This document shows positions 54,586 through 63,822 of a stretch of DNA of 64,000 bases, piece by piece. Position 1 is the stretch's first letter. Each line of letters starts with the position of its first letter. Source of the stretch: Flavobacteriales bacterium (GTDB lineage: Bacteria; Bacteroidota; Bacteroidia; Flavobacteriales_D; Parvicellaceae); NCBI GenBank assembly GCA_025210295.1, contig JAOASC010000020.1, positions 62,001 through 126,000 on the forward strand, read 5' to 3'. The notes below the pieces were generated by a model that made no database searches, was not told the origin of the DNA, and saw nothing but the letters and a program-made list of their open reading frames with translations. A program made the position numbers and the translations under genes.

Positions 54586-55302
54586 TCAAAGTCCAGCAAC
54601 TAGACTTCTGAGTTCTTCCTCTATTAGCAATCCTTTTGAGTTAGAAGAAATGGCAAAGGATAACTTAACTTTTCTTTGTTGTTGTTCATCATTAAAAAAC
54701 TCTATGTTTATTCCGTTTTTAATCACCACCCAAGGGTAAGCAATAACTTTATTGACTAGCACTGTTTTTAACTCTTCCAATTTAACTTGATTGGAAACTG
54801 CTAATATTAAGGTTTGATTTTTAATTTGACGATTCGATATGGGCTTTATCAACACATTGGTAAACAATTTACTATATGGCAATTGAACAATTTCGCCATT
54901 CTTTAATTCAATGCTCATTTTGGTTTCCCCCATTTTAATGATTCTACCTTTAAAGTCATTAAGTTGGATTTGTTGACCAATAATATCTCCTTTTTGGAAC
55001 CTAAAAACTGTTCCTTGTACAAAATCACGTAAAATAGTCCAAGTTAACCCTAAGATAATACCAGTTAAAGCCAGTGTTAGAAGTGGTTGATATTTTCCAA
55101 ATGTATAGACGATTTTAACGACAAATAAAATCCAAACGATGTTACGTATTAGTGGTACATAAAACGCTAGCCAATCATGCCAACGCTCCTTTTTAATCAT
55201 GCGAATGACAACATGTTGAAGCACCATAAAAAAACTAATAATCCAAAAAGCTTGAATTAATAGCAGGACAATTACTTTTAAAGGGATGTTTTGAAATTCC
55301 AT
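54586..55302 (-). CDS. MscS-like mechanosensitive channel
   Basis: The 238-residue protein has three to four membrane helices, then the MscS beta domain: DFVQGTVFRFQKGDIIGQQIQLNDFKGRIIKMGETKMSIELKNGEIVQLPYSKLF. The 110 residues after it are a cytoplasmic domain. It begins 12 bases after the giant SLC12-AAA+ gene stops, so the two are probably one transcript. A channel that opens on membrane tension beside a cation-chloride-type transporter fits turgor control, by inference. Confidence 0.85.
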   Translation of the reverse strand: MEFQNIPLKVIVLLLIQAFWIISFFMVLQHVVIRMIKKERWHDWLAFYVPLIRNIVWILFVVKIVYTFGKYQPLLTLALTGIILGLTWTILRDFVQGTVFRFQKGDIIGQQIQLNDFKGRIIKMGETKMSIELKNGEIVQLPYSKLFTNVLIKPISNRQIKNQTLILAVSNQVKLEELKTVLVNKVIAYPWVVIKNGINIEFFNDEQQQRKVKLSFAISSNSKGLLIEEELRSLVAGL

Positions 55303-55314
55303 TTTTATATCTTC

Positions 55315-58300
55315 TTAATTAATCAGTTCTTTTCTTCTTAAGTGTCTCACAATTTTTAAAGTAACAAAAGGGTTAATTTGATAATTCTTTACTCCAATCT
55401 CATTGATGAGCCCCATTCTGTATAAGCTTTCCACATTATTGAACAATTGTTCCTTATTTTCGAATTTATAAATCTTTTCTAAACGCTTCATTGAAAGCTC
55501 TTTATGAAGTAAGATTTGTAATAAGATATTATCTTGTTCAATCGTCAACATATTGGGTAACTCTTGTTGGTCAATAGTATGGTAAACAAGGGTATTATTT
55601 TGTACATCCTCTATATTTCCTAACCAAGTATAAAAACAAGCTCCGATATTCCCTTCAGAAACAGCGGCAATTCGTTTAATTATTTGATTTTCTCTACGTT
55701 TCCCAAGTTCTTTTTCATGCTTTCCTTTCCATTCATATTGTAACCCTCCACTTCTATGTCTACTAAGAATTGCAATACGAATATCATGAATTTTTAATGG
55801 ACTTAATGTAATGGTCTCCAATAAATTAGTATCAAGATCAACAACTTTTCGAAGCAACTGATAACTATGTGTATTACAACTCAAAAGAAAAAGAACTTTA
55901 TGCCTATACTTTTGAATTAGGGAATTAAAATGACTTAAAGACAACGTTCCTTTTTCTGTTCTAGTCCACCACAGCTCTATATCTTCAATCACTACTACAG
56001 CATTGTTGGGTAATTGGTTCATCAGCTCATCTATCGATAAATTTTGACCTGAAGCATTCTTAAAGGCTCTTTCGATCAGACGTTCAGCATCACCAAAATT
56101 CATTGATGGCTTTTCAATTTTTAAAACTTTCTCAAAACTATTGATATTCAATATATTCTCGATCAGATAACTCATCCCTGAATGGTGCTCTCCTGTAAAT
56201 AAAATCGCTCCTTTCTTTCCAAATTGATACTTTTCATAAGCATTTGAAAACTGTGAAATTTCACTCATCCTATTCGATAAAGGTGTAGTTGGAGCGTTAT
56301 GTTTACCAGTAAACAACTGCTGATAGTAAAAAGGTAATTTTTGATTAATCGTCTTAGAAATAGAAATTTTATCTACAAAGGCTCCTATTTTAGAATGAGG
56401 ATTTTGAAGAGCTTTAGTTCGATACTGATGACTAGATATTGCTAATAGATCTTTTCCTTTTATAATTAATTTATCTACTTTATTATTGGTCTTATCTATT
56501 AAGTAACTTGCTCTCCTTGTATATTTTTTGTATCCCTTTTTAGCCTTTTCTCTTCTAATAATACCATTCAAATTTTCTGCTCTCCCCAGTACGATATCAT
56601 CTACTAAAATAGTCTTGAGATGGGTAATAATATGCTTGATTTCAACAGCTAAGCGCTCACTTACTGTCCCTAAATGCGTAACTGACTCCGAAAGTTCTAA
56701 TTGAACTTTATCTTTTACTTTTTTCAATAGAATGGCATCCTCCTCTTGGTTGGTGATTGAAAATTGTAACAAACGAATGCTATTTTCCATTTTCAATGAT
56801 TCTGACTTTACTTCATTAGCTATCAGATGCAGTAAACTATTTACTTCATTGATGATTTCATTTTCAATTAAATAATCTGTTACTCGTCGTACATTTATTT
56901 GATCAGGCGCAATATCATCTTGTCGCTGTTCAAATTCATTTAACGCTTTTAACGGAATAACTTCAACATCTCTACAAAATGCTTTAATCTTCTGTTCTAT
57001 TTCTTCGGTTAATCCTTGTACAAAATGTTCGACATTAAAATCTATCCCTAATTCTAAAAGTTTATTCTCAAGATCTATCAAGTTATCCACCTCCAAGCTA
57101 TCAGCGTCATCCATTACAGTTTCAGCAATAGCTATGATTGGGTTGATCTCCTTTTCCTGAATCTCAGTATTCAATGCATTAACATGCGGAATGATCGTAT
57201 CCTTAAGTTTCAATAAACTCACATTAACACTCAATTGGTTAAGTAAGTAACCTGAATTATTTTTCCATGTAGAAGGGTAATTAGATATTGATTCATAAAT
57301 GGCTTTTAAAGCACTAGCACTTCTTTCTTCTTCTCTAAGAATTACAAGATCTTTTATTTCAAGCTTATTGGCATCTAATAAGATGGTATTACTATACTTT
57401 CTACTCAATCTATTGAGCACATTGTACGTACGTTGCTTATACCTCAAAATATGTTGATGTAGGGCCTCTCCTAGTTCTTTTATTGCTGCTCTTTTTTCTG
57501 TTTCATCTTTTAACTCAGCCCATTCTAACAGCCATTTTTTGATGACGACATTTAATTGAAATGAAGCCAATCCTATTGTATTCAATTTAGCTTTGAATTC
57601 TACTAAATACCCATTTTCATAATGATGTTGCGCAATTGCCTGAATCTTAACTTTAGATTTTGGTTGTTTAGTCCATCTTGTTAATCGTTTCTTTTGCTTA
57701 GCTAATTTAGCGGAATCACTTGATTTAATCAGCAATTCATCTGGTGTAAATTCTCGAACTACTTGAAAGGGCAATTCATCTATAGCTCCTTTAATGTTTT
57801 TTATTTGATTTTTTATTCCAAGGGCTATTCCCTCGCCTACAGCACTCAACCTATTGTCTTGTATATCAATTAATAATTGCTCAATTTGTTCAAGTACAGC
57901 AGCTGTTTCCATATTATCATCAGACAACACTGATGAAAACACTTCATAAACCTTATTTAAGGGGTTATAAACAGCATTCACAAAATTTTCGTTGGACACT
58001 AATAATTGTTGATCTAAATGTTCAACGATTGGAGATGCTTCATGGAAAGCAACATTACCCAAAGCAGGAAGTTCTTCTTCAAGTTTAACTTCTAAATGAT
58101 TGTTGGATATGGTATTGAACTCCTTTTCAATTTTAGAATTGACCCCTAAACCATCATGAAAATGAGAAGATCCTTTAACAATTAATGTTGTTCCTAAAAT
58201 TGCTAACAAATCATTAGTTGAAGCAACAAAATGTGCTTCATTGGTCTCATCTAATTCTGGTAAGTCTATGATAATTAAATCAGATTCAAAAGAATACGTT

Positions 58301-60312
58301 TTTACAATTTCATAAAAATTCTTCTGTTCTATTTCATTGTTAATGACTTCTATAGAAACTTGATTTCTTAGCTCTTCTGTTCGTTTTTCAATCGCTTTCT
58401 TAATTGAATACTGTAGCCCATTATCATTGTTTAGGAAGAAAAACCTTACAGAAGCATTTGACCAATCACTTGAGGTCATCAATAACTTTGTTAACTGAAC
58501 TGTAAGGTAGCTAAGTTGTGAGATATCATTCCACCATATATCTATTTTTTGTTTGTTTCCGAATCCTTTTTCAGCATCATAATCTAGAAACAGAACGTTA
58601 TAGTCTAATTGATGTAATGAATTAGTCAGCGCTGTAAAACGTGTGGGATCTTTAGTATTCCTCGCCCACCCCATTAAGACCGTATTGGGTTCAATACCAG
58701 AGAACCCATAGGTTTCTGCAATGACTTCAATTCCTGTATAAATATCTTTACACTCTTGTTTGCGATGAAAAATAGAATCATCATGAATATCATCGAGTGC
58801 TACTGATTGTTTATGCTTAGGGAATAATAATTTTGCTGTTTTATTTTCTATCAAGTCAAAATTTGAAATCATCCCATTTCTTCCAGCTATGGATTTACTG
58901 AATTCTAAAAGATGGGGTCTTGCTTTAGTACCTCCACTAAACAACAGAATATTGGGCTCCCAGTTTCGATTATGTGTTGTTTTTTTATTTAGATTTTTCA
59001 ATCCTAATTTAACAACTGAACTCCATACACTCTGCCATACATCTCCAGATCCTAACTCGAGTTGCTTACGTGTTAGCCAAAGGAAAATTATTCCCATAAT
59101 AAGTACAGAAACCAATGCCGCAACCAAATTAAGCTGAATCATTAGAAGAAATGTAGCAATAGTTCCTACTAGGGGGACAAAAATAGAAATCCTAAATGTT
59201 GGACGAAAATCTGGACTTGCCCATTGTTCTAGGAAACATGAAAGATTAATAAACAAATAAGCTGCCATATAAAACATCGCTACGATTTCAGCTATGACAT
59301 CCAATTCTCCTATCAAAATTCCCAGCTCGGCTAATACAAATGTCAACATTAAAGCTCTACGAGGTTCATTATCTTCTCCGACACCTCGGGCAAAAAATCG
59401 AGGAGTAATCTTATCGATTGACATGGCTTGTAAAATACGTGGAGCCCCCAAAATTCCACCTAAAGCAGATGATAAGGTTGCTCCCCAAATTCCAGCTGTT
59501 ACAAAATAAACTCCATAATACCCAAACTCTACTAATGCATTATTGTTGTTTTGTAATTCTGCTACAGGAATGTTGTAATTAATAAATATTGCAAGTGTTA
59601 TGTAAACCAATAACCCTGTTCCTATGGCTAACATGGTTCCCCAGGGAATTGATTTTTTAGGATCTTTCAAGTCTCCTGACATTGCTACACCCGCTGTAAA
59701 ACCTGTTACAGCGGGGAAAAAGATACCAAATAAAACCGAAAAATCAGCTCCTCCAACACCTTCTGCTATTGAAGAAAAATCGAATCCTTTACCATCAGAA
59801 GTCCCCATAAAAACTGAGATTAATGAAAGTATGATTAATCCCAAAATGATGTATTGTGACTTAATGGCAATACTTGTACTAATGTAAGCTATGGTAACAA
59901 TAAGTGCTAATGCAGCTGTACCTATAATCCTCAAATTATTAATCGTTACATCCATCCCTAATACAGGCAGTGCACTTTCTCCAAAACCAATTAAATACAA
60001 CGCTATACTCAGGGCTGTTGCCACAAAGATCGTGACACCAATAGCTCCTCCAATTGGAAAGCCCAAACTTCTAGAGAGCATGTAATATATACCTCCTGCT
60101 TTTATTTTTTTATCTGTAGCAACAGAAGATACACTCAACCCTGTAGAAACAGAGACAATGTGTGCCATTAAAATAATAATGATGACGGTTAACAATGAAT
60201 CTGCGTTTCCTACAATCCATCCTAAACGCATGTACATGATTACCCCCAATATGGTTAATATTGATGGTGTATATACTCCTCCTAACGTTCCAAATTTTCC
60301 TCCGCTTGCCAT
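55315..60312 (-). CDS. Giant SLC12-type transporter fused to a coiled region and an AAA+-like domain
   Basis: The 1665-residue protein has three parts. Residues 1-415 are an APC/SLC12 transporter (GTLGGVYTPSILTILGVIMYMRLGWIVG, KAGGIYYMLSRSLG), about twelve helices. Residues about 450-630 match the cytosolic SLC12 domain (EPNILLFSGGTKARPHL, KIDIWWNDISQLSYLT). Residues 640-1350 are largely helical. Residues 1360-1560 are AAA+-like: a Walker A position at 1374-1381 reads GEHHSGMS, with Met1380 where Lys is usual; Walker B is VVVIED (1439-1444); sensor 1 fits Asn1480. Winged-helix-like ends follow. Cation-chloride cotransporters are known in bacteria, but this fusion is new to me. Substrate ions cannot be told. 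Confidence 0.88.
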   Translation of the reverse strand: MASGGKFGTLGGVYTPSILTILGVIMYMRLGWIVGNADSLLTVIIIILMAHIVSVSTGLSVSSVATDKKIKAGGIYYMLSRSLGFPIGGAIGVTIFVATALSIALYLIGFGESALPVLGMDVTINNLRIIGTAALALIVTIAYISTSIAIKSQYIILGLIILSLISVFMGTSDGKGFDFSSIAEGVGGADFSVLFGIFFPAVTGFTAGVAMSGDLKDPKKSIPWGTMLAIGTGLLVYITLAIFINYNIPVAELQNNNNALVEFGYYGVYFVTAGIWGATLSSALGGILGAPRILQAMSIDKITPRFFARGVGEDNEPRRALMLTFVLAELGILIGELDVIAEIVAMFYMAAYLFINLSCFLEQWASPDFRPTFRISIFVPLVGTIATFLLMIQLNLVAALVSVLIMGIIFLWLTRKQLELGSGDVWQSVWSSVVKLGLKNLNKKTTHNRNWEPNILLFSGGTKARPHLLEFSKSIAGRNGMISNFDLIENKTAKLLFPKHKQSVALDDIHDDSIFHRKQECKDIYTGIEVIAETYGFSGIEPNTVLMGWARNTKDPTRFTALTNSLHQLDYNVLFLDYDAEKGFGNKQKIDIWWNDISQLSYLTVQLTKLLMTSSDWSNASVRFFFLNNDNGLQYSIKKAIEKRTEELRNQVSIEVINNEIEQKNFYEIVKTYSFESDLIIIDLPELDETNEAHFVASTNDLLAILGTTLIVKGSSHFHDGLGVNSKIEKEFNTISNNHLEVKLEEELPALGNVAFHEASPIVEHLDQQLLVSNENFVNAVYNPLNKVYEVFSSVLSDDNMETAAVLEQIEQLLIDIQDNRLSAVGEGIALGIKNQIKNIKGAIDELPFQVVREFTPDELLIKSSDSAKLAKQKKRLTRWTKQPKSKVKIQAIAQHHYENGYLVEFKAKLNTIGLASFQLNVVIKKWLLEWAELKDETEKRAAIKELGEALHQHILRYKQRTYNVLNRLSRKYSNTILLDANKLEIKDLVILREEERSASALKAIYESISNYPSTWKNNSGYLLNQLSVNVSLLKLKDTIIPHVNALNTEIQEKEINPIIAIAETVMDDADSLEVDNLIDLENKLLELGIDFNVEHFVQGLTEEIEQKIKAFCRDVEVIPLKALNEFEQRQDDIAPDQINVRRVTDYLIENEIINEVNSLLHLIANEVKSESLKMENSIRLLQFSITNQEEDAILLKKVKDKVQLELSESVTHLGTVSERLAVEIKHIITHLKTILVDDIVLGRAENLNGIIRREKAKKGYKKYTRRASYLIDKTNNKVDKLIIKGKDLLAISSHQYRTKALQNPHSKIGAFVDKISISKTINQKLPFYYQQLFTGKHNAPTTPLSNRMSEISQFSNAYEKYQFGKKGAILFTGEHHSGMSYLIENILNINSFEKVLKIEKPSMNFGDAERLIERAFKNASGQNLSIDELMNQLPNNAVVVIEDIELWWTRTEKGTLSLSHFNSLIQKYRHKVLFLLSCNTHSYQLLRKVVDLDTNLLETITLSPLKIHDIRIAILSRHRSGGLQYEWKGKHEKELGKRRENQIIKRIAAVSEGNIGACFYTWLGNIEDVQNNTLVYHTIDQQELPNMLTIEQDNILLQILLHKELSMKRLEKIYKFENKEQLFNNVESLYRMGLINEIGVKNYQINPFVTLKIVRHLRRKELIN

Positions 60313-60398
60313 TCTATTTTGGTTTTAATCACCTAAAATACGGATTTTTTAGTTGATGGGATAGCGAAGCTATTAAGAACTCTATTTAAAGCTCAAAA

Positions 60399-61037
60399 TT
60401 ATGAAATCAACACTTGAATAAAACCTCCAAAATTATATTTACTATCTCCTTGGTTTCCAAAATACTGCATATTGATGGCTGGACCAAACCTTAATCCTTT
60501 TCTATTGACTCCAATACGCCAATTTAAAAAACTATAGTCATGTGCTTTAAGAAAAGCTGTAAAGGCGTCTAACCTAAAATATGGCTGAAAACTTTTTTCA
60601 TTTTGAAGCACTCGTTCATACAATACAAATAACTCTTTAGCTCCATTGTTGGTTAATTCTATTGTGGGTTGAATGATTAATCCTTTTGCTTTTGAAAATT
60701 TTGAATACAAGACTGAAATTACAGGCTTTGCACCTCCAAAAGATTTATAATTCAATCCCACTCCTCCACTAAGGTTAGCTGTAAAATCATAAAACAATAC
60801 CGATTGATTAAAGAAATTGGTTGTCTCTAAATTTTCATGATCTACTTCTAAATTGAGTAAGTTAAAAAACTTTAGCTTATTATTGTTTACTTGTTTTGTT
60901 ACGATCATCTTGTATTGGGTATACTCATTTCCCACCATTAATTCTACAGGAATAGGAGGTTGAAAAACGGGTGTAGTATTCTGTCCAAACAGTAAACTCA
61001 CCTTAAGAAATAATAGTATGCTAAAAATAAATCTCAT
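60399..61037 (-). CDS. Exported, probably outer-membrane, protein of unknown function
   Basis: The 212-residue product has a signal peptide (FSILLFLKVSLLFGQNTTP). The mature part has alternating strands with Tyr/Phe and Gly (YTQYKMIVTKQV, GVGLNYKSFGGAK, SKYNFGGFIQVLIS), and its last strand ends in a hydrophobic residue, suggesting a beta barrel. It follows the small membrane genes by nine bases. Function unknown. Confidence 0.65.
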   Translation of the reverse strand: MRFIFSILLFLKVSLLFGQNTTPVFQPPIPVELMVGNEYTQYKMIVTKQVNNNKLKFFNLLNLEVDHENLETTNFFNQSVLFYDFTANLSGGVGLNYKSFGGAKPVISVLYSKFSKAKGLIIQPTIELTNNGAKELFVLYERVLQNEKSFQPYFRLDAFTAFLKAHDYSFLNWRIGVNRKGLRFGPAINMQYFGNQGDSKYNFGGFIQVLIS

Positions 61038-61046
61038 CGAATAAAA

Positions 61047-61511
61047 TTATGCTGCTTTCTTTTGGGAATTAAACACTCTCCAGTTTAAGCCAAACAAGGC
61101 TATAAAAAGTCCTGAAACTCCCAATAAGAAATAATTTAACTCAAATACAGGCAGAAAAAATGAGTTCCAGAAAGGAATAAGAACACCAACAAGTGTATAG
61201 CTATAAAAGCCTATTACTTTTTTTCTCCACATCAGGATTACTGCTATAATAGAAATCAGATGTAAGCCAATATATGAGATATAAAAACGATGATCTAACA
61301 TATCTAAATCATCTAATACAGCCACATCAGGAGTAAAGGATATTAAAAATAATAATCCCAACATAGCTATGGTAATGACGATACTCCATCCTATAGATGC
61401 AATAGCTATAATTCGTAAGAAAAGCGGTGGATTTTCTTTACCAAAAACAAGGCGTTTAATTAACCTTAAATTTCGTTTTAAAATTGATATTTCTCTTGTC
61501 TCTTCTGTCAT
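61047..61511 (-). CDS. Four-helix membrane protein, unknown function
   Basis: The 154-residue protein has a polar N-terminus (MTEETREISILKRNLRLIKRL) and about four membrane helices (IIAIASIGWSIVITIAMLGLLFL and others). Its start overlaps the stop of the upstream gene by four bases. No family recognised. Confidence 0.65.
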   Translation of the reverse strand: MTEETREISILKRNLRLIKRLVFGKENPPLFLRIIAIASIGWSIVITIAMLGLLFLISFTPDVAVLDDLDMLDHRFYISYIGLHLISIIAVILMWRKKVIGFYSYTLVGVLIPFWNSFFLPVFELNYFLLGVSGLFIALFGLNWRVFNSQKKAA

Positions 61512-62014
61512 CTAATTAAATGTTTACGTTGAGCTGTAAATAATGCGACATAAATCAATGTAATTGCAATAGAACTAAATGGAACTACAAATGTTGCTAA
61601 TCCTCCAAAGAAGAAATAGGGTACTGCAATGTATGTAAATTGGAAAATCGTGTAGATGATATAACCTATTTTTAACCTAAAGTACATAAAAACCACACCT
61701 ACCATCGCAAAAATATCAATGAATGTTCGAACTGCATACATGACAGAAATTTTCTCCACCCCTCTTTTCGAGACATCTAGACCAATTTCTTTCCACTGCT
61801 CTAACTGGGTTTCTAATATTTCAAATTGAGTTTGGTCTGGTGCGCTTTTCATCTCATCAAAACTTCCAAATGAAATATAGTTTCCTGTATCGGCAACCAT
61901 CGAGATGATAAACCCAGCAAGGCTCATAAAACACAACACTTTAAGTGGTAAATATGACACTTCTACTGGTTCTTCTTGAGCCTTTGGTGGTCTTTTTTTC
62001 TTTCTTCTACCCAT
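61508..62014 (-). CDS. Membrane protein, unknown function
   Basis: The 168-residue protein opens with a basic stretch (MGRRKKKRPPKAQEEP) and has about four membrane helices. The length and topology resemble the next gene, so the two may be related. It starts the three-gene unit 60399-62014. Confidence 0.65.
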   Translation of the reverse strand: MGRRKKKRPPKAQEEPVEVSYLPLKVLCFMSLAGFIISMVADTGNYISFGSFDEMKSAPDQTQFEILETQLEQWKEIGLDVSKRGVEKISVMYAVRTFIDIFAMVGVVFMYFRLKIGYIIYTIFQFTYIAVPYFFFGGLATFVVPFSSIAITLIYVALFTAQRKHLIR

Positions 62015-62111
62015 TGTTTAAAATAATTAAAACAGCCTTGCAAAGTTCTAAATTATATTGAAATAGAAACTCTTTTTATCTTTTTTTAAAGTTTTGCTAC
62101 TTTTTATCTTG

Positions 62112-62119
62112 TATTTTTG
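62112..62119 (+). promoter_or_regulatory. -7 promoter element for the 62141 gene
   Basis: TATTTTTG lies 21 bases before the ATG at 62141. Confidence 0.55.
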
Positions 62120-62140
62120 TCTTAATATTTAAAATATACT

Positions 62141-62542
62141 ATGCATAATTATACCGCAGAATTACTAAACCATTGTTCTGAATTTGCAAAAGAACTTTTC
62201 GAGGAAACAGCTGACCTCTACCCTTTTGGTGCTTTTATTTCAAAGGTAGAACAAGTTCATCCATTAGAGCTAGAGCCTGAAAATAAAAAATCGACTAAAA
62301 ATGGGCAGGTTGTTGATACCTTGCTAAATTATTTAAAACCTGAATTTGAACGTAAAGAAATTCTTGCTTATGCTACGGTATATGAAGTTACTTTTCAAAT
62401 CAATGAGGGTGAAGCTCCAACTAATGCTTTTGCTGTAGATATTATTAATAGTGAATCAGAAGAGCCTATTTTTTATTATCCCTATGTCATTGAGGATGGT
62501 TTATTTATTTTTGAAGCTCCTTTTGCTGTGAAAAGAGCATAG
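62141..62542 (+). CDS. Small cytoplasmic protein, unknown function
   Basis: The 133-residue, acidic protein has an N-terminal helix (AELLNHCSEFAKELFEETADLYPFGAFI) and a beta-rich C-terminal half (ATVYEVTFQIN, AFAVDIINSESEEPIFYYPYVIEDG). There is no signal peptide. I do not recognise the family. It is convergent with the sigma factor gene. Confidence 0.65.
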   Translation: MHNYTAELLNHCSEFAKELFEETADLYPFGAFISKVEQVHPLELEPENKKSTKNGQVVDTLLNYLKPEFERKEILAYATVYEVTFQINEGEAPTNAFAVDIINSESEEPIFYYPYVIEDGLFIFEAPFAVKRA

Positions 62543-62576
62543 CTTACTTTCTCTTACCTACTTCTATGGACTTTGT

Positions 62577-63809
62577 TTACTCATCTAAACGAGAAGAAGC
62601 TATAGCTAATTTATTTTTTATCAGCACTTGTTCAGATTTTTTGGTACTAAGCGCCAATGCTTTACTTAAATAGTTAATTTCTTCACTACTATTTTCCTTT
62701 AACCGGTGTAATTCAGCTAATAGACAATAGTAATGAGAATGATCAGTTAAATCCAATTTTTGAGCTTCTATTAATGCTTCATCTACAGCTATTGCCATTG
62801 CTACAGCATAAACTCTATTCATTGCTATTATTGGTGAGTAATCAATTACTAGCAATTGATTATACAAGTTTAAAATATGTTCCCATTTATTTTGAGATTC
62901 TGTAGTATGCCAATAAGCAATTACTGCTTCTAAATGATATTTTGAAACGGAACTTTCTTTCACCGATTTTTTAAGGTAAGTCTTCCCTTTTTCTATCAAC
63001 TCAAAATTCCATTTAGATTGGTCTTGTTCATTCAATAACAAATCGCCATTTAACCCTTCGATTCTAGCTTCAAACCTAGAAGAATGAAAACACATCAACG
63101 CAATTAAAGCTTCAATTTCGGGTTGATTAAACTGTTTTTTTCTACTTAATAAAATTGCTAAACGCATTGCTTCCCAGCACATATCATACCTTATATTTCT
63201 TTCATTTACACTGCTGTAATAACCTTCATTAAAAATAAGGTAAATAATTCGTAAAACGGTAGCCATTCTTGCTTTGTATTCTTCTTCAGAAAGCTGCCTT
63301 TTAAACTCTATTTTATTTTTTAATTCATTTTTGGCGCGATACAACCTTTTGTTAATAGTCGTTTTATTCGACAATAAAGCTTTGGCTATTTCTTCTATAT
63401 TGAACCCGCATAAAATCCTTAATGCGAGACAAATTTGAGCCTCTCTATTCAACTGAGGATCGCAGACAACAAAAATCATGTTTAATTGACTATCCTCTAT
63501 TAGCTCTTCTGTTATTTTGATTTCAGAAAATTGCTCAAATTGTTCCTTGTATTTTGGAGCTATACTTTCATTAAATTTTGCTTTTCTTCTGTAATGATCG
63601 AGCAAACTATTTTGAGCGACTTTTCTTAACCATGCTTTTGGGTTTTCAGGAATTCCTTTATGCGCCCACGTTTTCATCGCTTTCATAAAGGCTTCTGAAA
63701 CGATATCTTCAGCTAATTGGATATCGTTTACCCCATAAAAATTGTAGAGTACAGCAACTAAGTTACTGTACTCTACTTTAAATATTTCTGATAATTTGTC
63801 TGTATTCAT
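62577..63809 (-). CDS. ECF sigma factor with a long C-terminal (DUF6596-type) domain
   Basis: The 410-residue protein has sigma region 2 (NLVAVLYNFYGVNDIQLAEDIVSEAFMKAMKTW) and region 4 (LRILCGFNIEEIAKALLSNKTTINKRLYRAKNEL), then about 230 helical residues (RIIYLIFNEGYYSS ... AMNRVYAVAMA). This is the ECF type that is paired with YCII-like proteins and needs the C-terminal TPR-like domain for control. Its partner gene, a YCII protein, starts the operon 13 bases upstream. Target promoters are unknown. Confidence 0.9.
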   Translation of the reverse strand: MNTDKLSEIFKVEYSNLVAVLYNFYGVNDIQLAEDIVSEAFMKAMKTWAHKGIPENPKAWLRKVAQNSLLDHYRRKAKFNESIAPKYKEQFEQFSEIKITEELIEDSQLNMIFVVCDPQLNREAQICLALRILCGFNIEEIAKALLSNKTTINKRLYRAKNELKNKIEFKRQLSEEEYKARMATVLRIIYLIFNEGYYSSVNERNIRYDMCWEAMRLAILLSRKKQFNQPEIEALIALMCFHSSRFEARIEGLNGDLLLNEQDQSKWNFELIEKGKTYLKKSVKESSVSKYHLEAVIAYWHTTESQNKWEHILNLYNQLLVIDYSPIIAMNRVYAVAMAIAVDEALIEAQKLDLTDHSHYYCLLAELHRLKENSSEEINYLSKALALSTKKSEQVLIKNKLAIASSRLDE

Positions 63810-63822
63810 TTATAACAATGAC

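Noticed and set aside
58889-60085. Several plus-strand frames opposite the giant transporter gene
   Set aside because: They are antisense shadows of the transporter's hydrophobic codons, with no signals of their own.
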